64,000 nucleotides of DNA from G963662985 sp963662985 (GTDB taxonomy: Bacteria; Chloroflexota; Anaerolineae; Anaerolineales; UBA11579). Position numbers and translations under genes: made by a program. The notes beneath the pieces are model-generated. The model saw nothing but the letters and a program-made list of their open reading frames with translations, had not been told where the DNA came from and searched no databases. Shown piece after piece: positions 41,605 to 49,430 of the stretch. The stretch is taken from NCBI GenBank assembly GCA_963662985.1, contig OY760067.1, positions 620,001 to 684,000 of the forward strand, in the 5' to 3' direction. Within the stretch, counting starts at the first letter, position 1; every line of letters starts with the position of its first letter.

Positions 41605-42360
41605 ATGAATCCTAAAAAAAGAAAATTATTAATCGCTTTCGTCCTCTTCGACCTACTCCTCGTCATCGGCGTACTCTGGTTTGTCAACTGGGGGCTCAAC
41701 GCCTATGAACTCTCCCCCACGGTCGATCTCGCCCTGCAATCCTCTCCCCAAGTCAGCGTATCCGAGAACACAGACGAAAATTGGATCATCTTCACCCCCA
41801 CCGAAGCCGAGCCTCAAACCCTCTTCATCTACTATCCCGGTGCCCGCGTACCCACCGAAGCATATGCGCCCTTATTAAAGGAAATCGCCGCCCAAGGCAT
41901 CCTCGTCGTCACCCCGCACATGCCCCTCAACTTTGCTTTCTTTGCTGCCAACAAAGCCGACGACATCCTCGCCGCCTACCCCAACTACGACCTTAATCTC
42001 ATCGGAGGCCACTCCCTCGGTGGCGCCATGGCCCACATCTACACCTACAATCACCTCGATCAAATTGACGGCCTCATCCTCTTCGGCTCCTACGGCACCG
42101 AAAAAACCTCCCTCGCCAACACCACCCTCTCCGTCCTCTCCATCTACGGCTCTGAAGACATGGGCGCCGAAACCATCGCTGCCTCCACCAATCTCTACCC
42201 TGCCGACATCCACTATGTGCGCATCGAAGGGGGCAACCATGCCCAATTTGGCGACTATGGCCTCCAAGCAGGTGACGGCACCGCTACCATTTCTCGTGAC
42301 GAACAACAAACCCTCACCGTTCAAGCCATCACAGAATTTGTAACCGCACTCGAAAAATAA
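41605..42360 (+). CDS. Membrane-anchored alpha/beta hydrolase
   Basis: This 251-residue hydrolase has an N-terminal signal-anchor helix (about 8-28). The nucleophile elbow is GHSLGG, preceded by the strand LNLIGG, and the C-terminal GGNHAQFGDYG carries the His of the triad. The acid residue is probably the Asp or Glu of the GSEDMG loop. It is likely to act on the outer face of the membrane as an esterase or lipase-like enzyme, substrate unknown. CAGGAG precedes the ATG. Codons are strongly C-ending, like argGH and the SIS gene. Confidence 0.82.
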   Translation: MNPKKRKLLIAFVLFDLLLVIGVLWFVNWGLNAYELSPTVDLALQSSPQVSVSENTDENWIIFTPTEAEPQTLFIYYPGARVPTEAYAPLLKEIAAQGILVVTPHMPLNFAFFAANKADDILAAYPNYDLNLIGGHSLGGAMAHIYTYNHLDQIDGLILFGSYGTEKTSLANTTLSVLSIYGSEDMGAETIAASTNLYPADIHYVRIEGGNHAQFGDYGLQAGDGTATISRDEQQTLTVQAITEFVTALEK

Positions 42361-42383
42361 AAAAAGAACCCCGTCGGCTTTTG

Positions 42384-42392
42384 TGCTAAAAT
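42384..42392 (+). promoter_or_regulatory. Extended -10 promoter of a leaderless gene
   Basis: TGCTAAAAT is an extended -10 element that ends 6 bases before the ATG at 42399. No Shine-Dalgarno is present, so the mRNA probably starts at the start codon. Confidence 0.5.
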
Positions 42393-42398
42393 TCAAGC

Positions 42399-43010
42399 AT
42401 GAAAACCGATAAACAATTACTTGAAATCGCCCAAACCACACTCCAAGCTGAAGCCTCAGCCATCCAGAGTGTGGTTTCGGAGTTAAACGACACCTTCATC
42501 GAAGTCGTCCACTTGCTTCATCAATGCCAAGGGCACGTCCTCGTCACCGGAGCGGGCACTTCCCACACCATCGCCGCCCGTTTTGCCCACCTCCTCGCCT
42601 GCATCGGTGTCCCCGCCTTCTTCGTCCATCCCGCCGATAGCCTTCACGGAGCTTCCGGCGCCATCCAACCCCAAGACATCCTCTTCGCCCTCTCCAAAGG
42701 TGGCGAAACCGCCGAAGTCATCCAACTTGCTCAAATTGCCAAACGTCGTGGTGCCTCCATCATCGCCTTCACCGAAACCCCCACCTCCACCCTTGCCCAG
42801 CAAAGCCAAGCCAGCCTCATCATCAAAGCCCCTCAAGCCATCGATCCCTTCAACGGACTCATGGCCGTAGGTAGTTCCCTGCTCAACGCCGCCGTCCTCG
42901 ATGCCATCGTCACCACTCTCCTCGAACTCAATCAATATGCCTTTGAAGACTTCGCCAACACCCATCCAGGTGGAGCCGTCGGCAAAAAGATCAAACAAAA
43001 TCACAATTAA
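42399..43010 (+). CDS. SIS-domain sugar-phosphate isomerase (KdsD/GutQ-like, no CBS domains)
   Basis: This 203-residue SIS-domain protein related to arabinose-5-phosphate isomerases has VTGAGTSHTIAARFAHLLA (the phosphosugar loop), FALSKGGETAEVIQLAQ and the family tail THPGGAVGK. KdsD/KpsF/GutQ proteins normally add two CBS domains (about 320 residues); here they are absent, so the protein is a short form. As a Chloroflexota-like genome would not need KDO, the product may be another ketose phosphate isomerase. The gene has no Shine-Dalgarno and an extended -10 just before the ATG. Confidence 0.8.
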   Translation: MKTDKQLLEIAQTTLQAEASAIQSVVSELNDTFIEVVHLLHQCQGHVLVTGAGTSHTIAARFAHLLACIGVPAFFVHPADSLHGASGAIQPQDILFALSKGGETAEVIQLAQIAKRRGASIIAFTETPTSTLAQQSQASLIIKAPQAIDPFNGLMAVGSSLLNAAVLDAIVTTLLELNQYAFEDFANTHPGGAVGKKIKQNHN

Positions 43011-43032
43011 TCAGATGATATTATCATTTGAC

Positions 43033-43060
43033 TTGACACATCCGCATCCTGTGCTACAAT
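43033..43060 (+). promoter_or_regulatory. arg leader promoter
   Basis: TTGACA (43033-43038) and TACAAT (43055-43060) are 16 bases apart, with a TG extension (TGCTACAAT). The expected first transcribed base is at or next to the A of the leader ATG at 43068. Confidence 0.8.
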
Positions 43061-43067
43061 CACTCCC

Positions 43068-43136
43068 ATGAACAAACAAAACATAGTCAGCCGTCTCCGT
43101 CGTCGTACAAGAACTTCCCACTCAATTGAGAGGTAG
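43068..43136 (+). CDS. Arginine-rich leader peptide of argGH (leaderless)
   Basis: This is a 22-codon ORF between the promoter and argG. It encodes six arginines, with three consecutive CGT codons at its centre: the core reads SRLRRRTRTSH, and the last codon before the stop is AGG. No Shine-Dalgarno precedes it, and the ATG coincides with the predicted transcription start, so it is probably translated as a leaderless mRNA. Its product is not expected to have a function of its own. Ribosome stalling at the Arg codons when charged tRNA-Arg is scarce would control the terminator at 43177-43204. The first two bases of the TGAGAGG antiterminator arm (43127-43133) follow the stall site by about 15 nt. 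Confidence 0.75.
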   Translation: MNKQNIVSRLRRRTRTSHSIER

Positions 43137-43204
43137 GTTTTTTCTGCGTGCTGAAAATCCTTCGAATGTGAATCCAAACACTCCTCTCATGGAGTGTTTT
43201 TTTA
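43127..43204 (+). promoter_or_regulatory. Transcription attenuator of argGH
   Basis: The terminator is AAACACTCC (43177-43185) pairing with GGAGTGTTT (43192-43200), followed by a T run to 43203. A competing helix can form between TGAGAGG (43127-43133), at the end of the leader ORF, and CCTCTCA (43184-43190), which takes away the 5' arm and loop of the terminator. A ribosome that reaches the leader stop (43134-43136) would cover TGAGAGG and let the terminator form. One stalled at the Arg codons leaves it free. The arrangement is that of ribosome-mediated attenuation. Confidence 0.75.
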
Positions 43205-43251
43205 TGCAAAATCAGAAATTATTATTTTTTATTTTAGGAGAAAAACACAAA

Positions 43252-44514
43252 ATGTCTAAAAAACAATATAACAAAATCGTCCTCGCCTATTCCGGCGGTC
43301 TCGACACCTCCATCATCGTCCCTTGGCTCAAAGAAAACTACGGCTGCGAAGTAGTATGTTACACCGCCGATGTCGGCCAAGGCAACCTCGAACTCGATGG
43401 CCTCAAAGAAAAAGCCATCGCCAGCGGTGCCCTTGACTGTGTCATCTATGACCTCAAAGAAGAACTAGCCAAAGACTTCATCTTCCCCATGGTGCGCTGT
43501 GGTGCCAAATACGAACACAAATACCTCCTCGGCACCTCCATCGCCCGCCCCATCACCTCCAAATATCAAATCAAAACCGCCCACGACTTCGGCGCCGAAG
43601 CCGTCGCCCATGGTGCCACCGGCAAAGGCAACGACCAAGTCCGTTTCGAGCTCACCTATATGGCCATCGATCCCCGCATCGAAGTCGTCGCTCCTTGGCG
43701 CGAATGGGACATCCTCTCTCGTGAAGATGCCATCGACTACGCCGCCAAGCACAACATCCCCGTCCCCAACACCAAAAAATCCATTTACAGTCGTGACTCG
43801 AACCTCTGGCACATTTCTCACGAAGGTGGCATCCTAGAAGATCCCTGGAACGCCCCCGACGAGAGCATGTTCATGAAGTCCGTCTCCCCCATGGATGCCC
43901 CCGACGAACCCGAAACCATCGTCATAGAATTTGAACAAGGCAACGCCGTCGCCATCAATGATGTCAAATATTCTCCTGCCCAGCTCATCATCAAACTCAA
44001 CGAACTCGGCGGCAAACATGGCATCGGCCGTGCCGATCTCGTTGAAAGTCGTCTGGTCGGCATGAAGTCCCACGGCGTCTACGAAACCCCTGGCGGCACC
44101 ATTCTCATGAACGCCCACGAGGATCTCGAAAGCATCGTCCTCGACAAAGACACCATTCATTACAAAGAAATCGTCGCCCTCAAATATGCCGAAATTGTCT
44201 ACAACGGCCTTTGGTACTCCCCCCTCCGCGAAGCCATTGACGCCTTCGTCAACGTCACCCAAAAACACGTCACCGGCAAAGTCGCCCTCACCCTCTACAA
44301 AGGCAACATTATCAATGTTGGTCGCCAAAGCCCCTATAGCCTCTATCGTGAAGACTTCGCCACCTTTGGGCAAGACGATGTCTACGAACAAATGGATGCC
44401 AAAGGCTTCATCAACCTATTCGGCCTCCCCCTCAAAGTCCGCGCCCTCAACAAATTACCGCTTGACGGCCTCGACTTAGATCAACCTGACTATTCAATGT
44501 TCAAACGAGACTAG
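43252..44514 (+). CDS. argG: Argininosuccinate synthase
   Basis: This roughly 420-residue enzyme of arginine synthesis joins citrulline and aspartate using ATP. The N-terminal P-loop-like motif LAYSGGLDTSI and the citrulline/aspartate-binding segments GATGKGNDQVRFE and SIYSRDSNLWHISHEGG are typical. The ATG at 43252 begins the conserved MSKKQYNKIVLAYSGG. A longer frame from 43126 runs through the attenuator and is rejected. AGGAG lies 11 nt upstream. It is followed by argH after 39 nt, both behind the arginine leader attenuator. Confidence 0.96.
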   Translation: MSKKQYNKIVLAYSGGLDTSIIVPWLKENYGCEVVCYTADVGQGNLELDGLKEKAIASGALDCVIYDLKEELAKDFIFPMVRCGAKYEHKYLLGTSIARPITSKYQIKTAHDFGAEAVAHGATGKGNDQVRFELTYMAIDPRIEVVAPWREWDILSREDAIDYAAKHNIPVPNTKKSIYSRDSNLWHISHEGGILEDPWNAPDESMFMKSVSPMDAPDEPETIVIEFEQGNAVAINDVKYSPAQLIIKLNELGGKHGIGRADLVESRLVGMKSHGVYETPGGTILMNAHEDLESIVLDKDTIHYKEIVALKYAEIVYNGLWYSPLREAIDAFVNVTQKHVTGKVALTLYKGNIINVGRQSPYSLYREDFATFGQDDVYEQMDAKGFINLFGLPLKVRALNKLPLDGLDLDQPDYSMFKRD

Positions 44515-44553
44515 TCTCGTACATAAATTTAGTAAAAAGTGATTGGAAAAAGC

Positions 44554-45939
44554 ATGAGTAACAAACTTTGGGGTGGCCGATTTGAAAAAGGCCCCGATCA
44601 ACAAGCCTTCGATCTAAACGCTTCAATCAGCATAGATGCCCGCATGGCATTGCAAGATGTCAAAGGCAGCATCGCCTGGGCAAATGCCACCCATCAAGCA
44701 GGGTGGCTAGACGACAGCGCCCATCAAAACATCATCAAGGGACTGATTTTGATTCAAGAAGAATTCAGCAACGAATCCTTCCAATTCAAACCTCAAGATG
44801 AAGACATTCACACAGCTGTCGAAAGAAGACTTTACGAAATCATCGGCGCCGATGCCGGCAAACTCCACATCGGACGCAGCCGCAACGATCAAGTCGTCAC
44901 CGATTTCAAACTTTGGCTCTCAGACAACATCCCCGCTCTCATTGCAGCCATCCAATCCCTTCAAAGCGCCTTTGTCCATCGAGGAGATAAAGACTTAGGC
45001 GTGATCATGCCCGGCTACACGCATTTACAACCTGCACAGCCGATCTTGATCAGCCATTTTTGGCTCGCGCACTTTTGGGCATTGCAAAGAGATGTAGAAA
45101 AATTTAATTTCTACCACTCCCAGCTCTCGCAATGCCCATTAGGCGCCGCGGCCCTCGCCGGCACCACTGTGCCAGTCGATCGTCACGCCATCGCCCAAGC
45201 CCTCGGCTTCCAAACCATCACCGCCAACTCTCTCGACAGCGTCTCCAATCGCGACTATGCCGCCGACTTTCTCTATTTCGCCAGCATGCTCGCTATTCAT
45301 CTCAGCAAACTCGCCGAACAAATCATCCTCTTCTCTACCTACGAATTTGGCTTCATCACCTTAGCAGATGAATTCACCACCGGCTCCAGCCTCATGCCCC
45401 AAAAGAAAAACCCCGACATCTTCGAACTCACCCGTGGCAAAAGTGGCGAGACCATCGGTGCCCTCACCAACATCCTCATCACCCTCAAAGGCCTCCCCTC
45501 CACTTATGACAAAGATCTCCAAGGAGACAAACTCCCTGTATTCACCACCTTCGACACTCTCCTTCTTACCCTCAACGTCGTCGCTAAAGCCATCGCCACC
45601 CTCACCATCCATCCTCAAAAAATGCTCGCCAGCCTCTCGCCAGAAATGATGGCCACTGACCTCGCTGATTACCTCGTTCTCAAAGGCATCCCCTTCCGTA
45701 AAGCCCACGAACTAGTTGGCAAAGTTGTCCTCCAAGCTCAAACCCAAAACTGCTCCATCGCCGACCTCACCCTCGCAGACTACCAAGCCATCTCCGCTTC
45801 CTATCAAGCAGATTTATATGAATGGCTCTCCCCGCAAAAAAGCGTCGAACGTCGCACTGTACCCGGTGGCACCGCCACCCAATCAGTGCAACAACAACTT
45901 GAGCAAGCCAAACAACTCCTAAAACAAACAGGGGATTAA
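44554..45939 (+). CDS. argH: Argininosuccinate lyase
   Basis: This enzyme of about 461 residues splits argininosuccinate into arginine and fumarate. The start SNKLWGGRFEKGPD, the segment HIGRSRNDQVVTDFKLWL and the superfamily signature GSSLMPQKKNPD (with the catalytic Ser loop) are all present. The ATG at 44554 matches the conserved N-terminus; an upstream GTG is not needed. It is the second gene of the argGH operon and is followed by a region of repeats and hairpins rather than a standard terminator. Confidence 0.96.
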   Translation: MSNKLWGGRFEKGPDQQAFDLNASISIDARMALQDVKGSIAWANATHQAGWLDDSAHQNIIKGLILIQEEFSNESFQFKPQDEDIHTAVERRLYEIIGADAGKLHIGRSRNDQVVTDFKLWLSDNIPALIAAIQSLQSAFVHRGDKDLGVIMPGYTHLQPAQPILISHFWLAHFWALQRDVEKFNFYHSQLSQCPLGAAALAGTTVPVDRHAIAQALGFQTITANSLDSVSNRDYAADFLYFASMLAIHLSKLAEQIILFSTYEFGFITLADEFTTGSSLMPQKKNPDIFELTRGKSGETIGALTNILITLKGLPSTYDKDLQGDKLPVFTTFDTLLLTLNVVAKAIATLTIHPQKMLASLSPEMMATDLADYLVLKGIPFRKAHELVGKVVLQAQTQNCSIADLTLADYQAISASYQADLYEWLSPQKSVERRTVPGGTATQSVQQQLEQAKQLLKQTGD

Positions 45940-45945
45940 AAAAAA

Positions 45946-46092
45946 TACCATTGAAAAAAATCAATGGTAAACATTCAATAAATTAGCAATTTAAATCGAA
46001 AACATTCGATAATTACCCATTTTAAATGGTAAACACTCATTAGCATTTTAAATGGTAAACGCCCTAGAGGGAGGAGAACCTCCAGGGCGTTT
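45946..46092. repeat. ATGGTAAAC repeat cluster and long hairpin after argH
   Basis: The motif ATGGTAAAC occurs three times (45964-45972, 46025-46033, 46052-46060), the last two within TTTAAATGGTAAAC. The first copy is the right arm of a hairpin TACCATTGA / TCAATGGTA (45946-45969). The third runs into a long stem AAACGCCCT / AGGGCGTTT (about 46056-46092), which encloses a second stem GGAGG / CCTCC. No coding sequence was found in 45940-46153. The hairpins could end transcription from both sides or be a small repeat family. Confidence 0.65.
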
Positions 46093-46153
46093 CCGGTAGG
46101 TAACTTCATTGTATTTTAAAACGCTCACTTACGCAAGCATACAATTGAAATTT

Positions 46154-47851
46154 TTACAATAAATTAATCACTTCATCTGTAGAAGATACAGACAAAGCTT
46201 TATTCGCAATTTCTTGGCATTCTTTCAAATCATAACCGCGAATTAACTCTTTAATTTGTGGCACAGAAATTGGCGCCATGCTGAATTCATCCAAACCCAG
46301 CCCCAAAAGCAACTTCGTTGCCAAAGGATCACCAGCCATCTCACCACACAAGCCAACCCACTTACCCTTACTATGTGCATTCTTAATTGTCAAAGCAATC
46401 AATTGCACTACAGCCGGGTGGAAATAACTTGCCAATTCAGCCACACGTTCATTCGTACGGTCAACCGCCAAAGTATATTGCGTCAAATCATTCGTCCCAA
46501 TGCTAAAGAAATCCACTTCATCTGCATAAAAACCAGACATCACTGCTGCGGAAGGAACTTCAACCATAATCCCAAATTGAACATTTTCTGCAATTTTTGC
46601 ACCTTCTGCCATCAAAGCAGCGCGCACCTTTGCATAAATTTCCTTAGCCTTACGAATCTCATCCACAGAAGCCACCAACGGCAACATAATCCGCAAATCA
46701 GCCCCTGCAAACCCCAGCAACAAAGCGCGGAATTGAGTTTCCAAAACTTCAGGACGTTCGCTCATCATCCGAATCGCGCGCCAGCCCAAGAAAGGATTTG
46801 GTTCATTCTTCAAACCCAAATAGCTCACTTCCTTATCACCGCCAATATCTAAAGTACGCACCACAATCGGACGATCACCCATTTCTTTAGCAATCGCTTG
46901 ATAAGCCTTCACTTGATCGGCTTCACTCGGCATAGAAGAGCGTCCCAAATACAAAAATTCAGTTCGCAAAAGCCCCACACCTTCAGCGCCATAATTCACT
47001 GCCTGTTTTGCATCATCTGCTGACCCAATATTGGCCACAACTTCTGCTTGAAATCCATCTTTTGTAATTGCAGGATCATTTGCCTTTGCCAATTGAGTCG
47101 CCATCACTGCATCTTGTGCCACCTTAGCTTCTCTAGCCTTCTTTAATTCCTCTTTAGAGGGATCCAACACCAGCAACCCATTCGTCCCATCCAAAATCAC
47201 TTCTTGCCCGTCATGAATGTCGTCTAAACAAAAGTTCACATTCACACAAGCTGGCACACCTAAACTACGCGCCAAAATCGCCGTATGAGAAGTCGGGCCA
47301 CCTTTAATCGTACAAAAACCTAAAATAGATTCCTTCTTAAACTGCATCGTATCAGAAGGCGTCAAATCTTCTGCCAAAATCACCACAGGTTGAGTCGGAA
47401 ATTCAAAATCTTCAGGGTTAATTCCATTTAAAGCATAAAGAATACGGCGACCCACATCGCGCACATCTTGTGCACGGGCTTTAAAATATTCATTATCCAT
47501 GCCTTCCAACATCGAGGCATAAGTTTCTGTGCTAGTCTGAACACCCACCTCTGCGTTCACTTTTTTCCCGCAGATCTCAGTGTTCATCAATCCCACAAAT
47601 TCAGGATCATCCAAAAACATTTGGTGTGCTTCAAAAATTTCAGCCTCTTCTGCCCCAACATCTTTCAATGCCTTTGCATGCAGCGCCTTCAATTGCCCAC
47701 GAGCAACTTCAATCGCATTGTGCAACCGCAATGTCTCTTCCCCAGAGTCACAGTTTGAAATTTGTTCAACAACAATCTTCACCGGACGATACGTCCAAGC
47801 AGGACCTACTGCAGATCCTGTTGAGGCCGGCAGGCCTGAAATCTGTTTCAT
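46154..47851 (-). CDS. ptsI: PTS enzyme I (phosphoenolpyruvate-protein phosphotransferase)
   Basis: This 565-residue enzyme I starts the phosphotransferase cascade by moving phosphate from PEP to its own His and then to HPr. The active-site His is in GGPTSHTAILARSLG. The C-terminal PEP-binding barrel shows LRTEFLYLGR, RTLDIGGDKE, GIMVEVPSAAVM and GTNDLTQYTLAVDR. GGAGAA lies before the ATG, and the HPr gene ends 2 nt upstream. Together with HPr it should feed the EIIA/EIIB/EIIC encoded divergently. Confidence 0.96.
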   Translation of the reverse strand: MKQISGLPASTGSAVGPAWTYRPVKIVVEQISNCDSGEETLRLHNAIEVARGQLKALHAKALKDVGAEEAEIFEAHQMFLDDPEFVGLMNTEICGKKVNAEVGVQTSTETYASMLEGMDNEYFKARAQDVRDVGRRILYALNGINPEDFEFPTQPVVILAEDLTPSDTMQFKKESILGFCTIKGGPTSHTAILARSLGVPACVNVNFCLDDIHDGQEVILDGTNGLLVLDPSKEELKKAREAKVAQDAVMATQLAKANDPAITKDGFQAEVVANIGSADDAKQAVNYGAEGVGLLRTEFLYLGRSSMPSEADQVKAYQAIAKEMGDRPIVVRTLDIGGDKEVSYLGLKNEPNPFLGWRAIRMMSERPEVLETQFRALLLGFAGADLRIMLPLVASVDEIRKAKEIYAKVRAALMAEGAKIAENVQFGIMVEVPSAAVMSGFYADEVDFFSIGTNDLTQYTLAVDRTNERVAELASYFHPAVVQLIALTIKNAHSKGKWVGLCGEMAGDPLATKLLLGLGLDEFSMAPISVPQIKELIRGYDLKECQEIANKALSVSSTDEVINLL

Positions 47852-47853
47852 GT

Positions 47854-48126
47854 TTATTCTCCAAAGTTAGATTCGATTAGTTCTTTCAAAGCAGCAATTG
47901 CTTCATTGGCTTGTTCTCCATTTGCTTCCACAAGAATTTCATTTCCTTGGAACACACCTAAAGTTAAAACACTTAAAATACTCTTCGCATTCACAAAATT
48001 TCCACCTTTGCTCACATTCTTAACTTGAATGTCACAAGGAAAAGAAACTGCCGTTTGCACAAACTTAGACCCGGGTCTTGCATGCAACCCAGCTTCATGA
48101 TTCACAACAATTGATAAACTAGCCAT
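47854..48126 (-). CDS. ptsH: HPr phosphocarrier protein
   Basis: This 90-residue HPr has the phospho-His in AGLHARPGSKF and the Ser-region NAKSILSVLTLGV around the regulatory serine. HPr kinase is not seen here, so serine phosphorylation is only a possibility. It carries phosphate from enzyme I to EIIA. AGGAGA precedes the ATG. It lies between the first SorC regulator and ptsI in one operon. Confidence 0.95.
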   Translation of the reverse strand: MASLSIVVNHEAGLHARPGSKFVQTAVSFPCDIQVKNVSKGGNFVNAKSILSVLTLGVFQGNEILVEANGEQANEAIAALKELIESNFGE

Positions 48127-48176
48127 CTAAAAGTCTCCTTTTAATCCATAAATAAAAAAGCTATGTAAGTTCACTC

Positions 48177-49139
48177 CTACATAGAAATGTTCAAAATTTC
48201 TTTCGCTGTATTCTCATCCGTCACCAAAGCATTAATATAATCCCCTCGAATCGCGCCCAAAATTGCTTCCGCCTTCCCATCTCCACCAGAGATCGCAAAG
48301 CGCAACGGAATCTCCAACAAAATATCCTTAGAGATTGTCGCCAAACGCGTCTGAAAATCCAATCCACGCGGGTTCCCATTCACATCAAAATGCAACCCAC
48401 ACACATCTCCCACAGCCCCATTCTTTGCCAACCATTCCATCTCTTCCTTATTAACATGGCCTGCTTGATAAAAACTAGACACTTCCAGATTCACACTCCC
48501 CACCCCCACCAAAGCAACATCACAAGAACGTGCCAATTCCAACACATCCTGAATGCTCGTATTCGTCATCAACTTAGAGGTCGTCTCCGGACTATCCAAA
48601 ATAAAAGGAGCATTTAAATGATACGCCTTTGCTCCCAATGCCTTTGATAAATTCTGCACAATTGTGTGCCCATCATAATGTTGAAAATCAGATCCCAACG
48701 CCCCCACCAACTGCACCACACAGGAATCAGGAAACGTCTGGAAAAATTCCAATTGTCTCACCAATGCATAAACAGAAGTTCCCCAAGTCGTCCCAATCGT
48801 GAATTGCTCCATATTCTGCAAAATCTTATTTAAAAAATAAGCCCCAACATTTCCCATGCGATCTAAAATCATCTCATTGGAACTATCAGGGGGGCATGAA
48901 ACCACATAAACTTCCTTTAAACTAAAACGTTTACGTAATTCTTCTTCATATGTATAATTTCGGGCAATACTACGATTGATTTGAATCCGAATGATCCCTT
49001 TTTTACGAGCTTCCGTTAACATTCGAGAGATCATAGAACGATCAACCCCAAACTCCTTTGCAATCTGAGTCTGAGTTTTCCCGTCAATAAAATATTTTTC
49101 GGCAACATCAGCCAACAACATAGCTCTATCATTTGTCAT
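48177..49139 (-). CDS. SorC-family transcriptional regulator 1
   Basis: This 320-residue regulator has an N-terminal helix-turn-helix (YFIDGKTQTQIAKEFGVDRSMISRML) and a SorC-type sugar-phosphate-binding effector domain with GTTWGTSVYALVRQL and ALVGVGSVN. It heads the operon with ptsH and ptsI and is divergent from a paralogue. AAGGTGAT lies before the ATG. A CACACTTGTGA half-site upstream resembles the operator before the paralogue, so cross-regulation is likely. The inducer is probably the phosphorylated sugar delivered by the PTS. Confidence 0.88.
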   Translation of the reverse strand: MTNDRAMLLADVAEKYFIDGKTQTQIAKEFGVDRSMISRMLTEARKKGIIRIQINRSIARNYTYEEELRKRFSLKEVYVVSCPPDSSNEMILDRMGNVGAYFLNKILQNMEQFTIGTTWGTSVYALVRQLEFFQTFPDSCVVQLVGALGSDFQHYDGHTIVQNLSKALGAKAYHLNAPFILDSPETTSKLMTNTSIQDVLELARSCDVALVGVGSVNLEVSSFYQAGHVNKEEMEWLAKNGAVGDVCGLHFDVNGNPRGLDFQTRLATISKDILLEIPLRFAISGGDGKAEAILGAIRGDYINALVTDENTAKEILNISM

Positions 49140-49170
49140 ATTTCATCACCTTAGTGAATAACTGTACACA

Positions 49171-49186
49171 CTTGTGAGTTTAGCAT
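49171..49186. promoter_or_regulatory. Possible SorC operator, left side
   Basis: CACACTTGTGAGTTTA, upstream of the SorC1-ptsHI operon, resembles CACATTTGTGAATAAT at 49399-49414 upstream of SorC2. A GTGAATAA motif lies nearby at 49154-49161. The similarity suggests a shared regulator for both operons. Confidence 0.4.
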
Positions 49187-49361
49187 GTCAAAAGTGCGTT
49201 GTCAAGCACCAATCGTTAATATTAATAAATTGTCGTTAATCTTCACTTTTCTACACATAATTGCAGAAACAATCACACTTTCTCTCATTCACCCACCTAT
49301 GAAAACGTTTACATAATAATTTTCTTACTTTTTTTTCTAATCTTTAACCAAATATTAATTC

Positions 49362-49430
49362 TTGACTTTGAGTTTGATTAATGCTACAGTATTATCACAT
49401 TTGTGAATAATCAAAGAAGATGTGAATAAT
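49362..49430 (+). promoter_or_regulatory. Promoter and operator of the SorC2-PTS operon
   Basis: TTGACT (49362-49367) and TACAGT (49385-49390) are 17 bases apart. Over the start point lies an imperfect palindrome, ATTATCACA / TGTGAATAAT (about 49391-49411). A second TGTGAATAAT follows at 49421-49430, overlapping the start codon. This places a SorC-type operator where it would control initiation. Confidence 0.65.

Noticed and set aside
43126..43251. N-terminal extension of argG by 42 codons
   Set aside because: The frame crosses the attenuator terminator, has no Shine-Dalgarno at its start, and the conserved ArgG N-terminus begins at 43252.
45946..46092. CRISPR array
   Set aside because: The repeated unit is only 9-14 bases, occurs three times with irregular spacing, and no cas genes are near.
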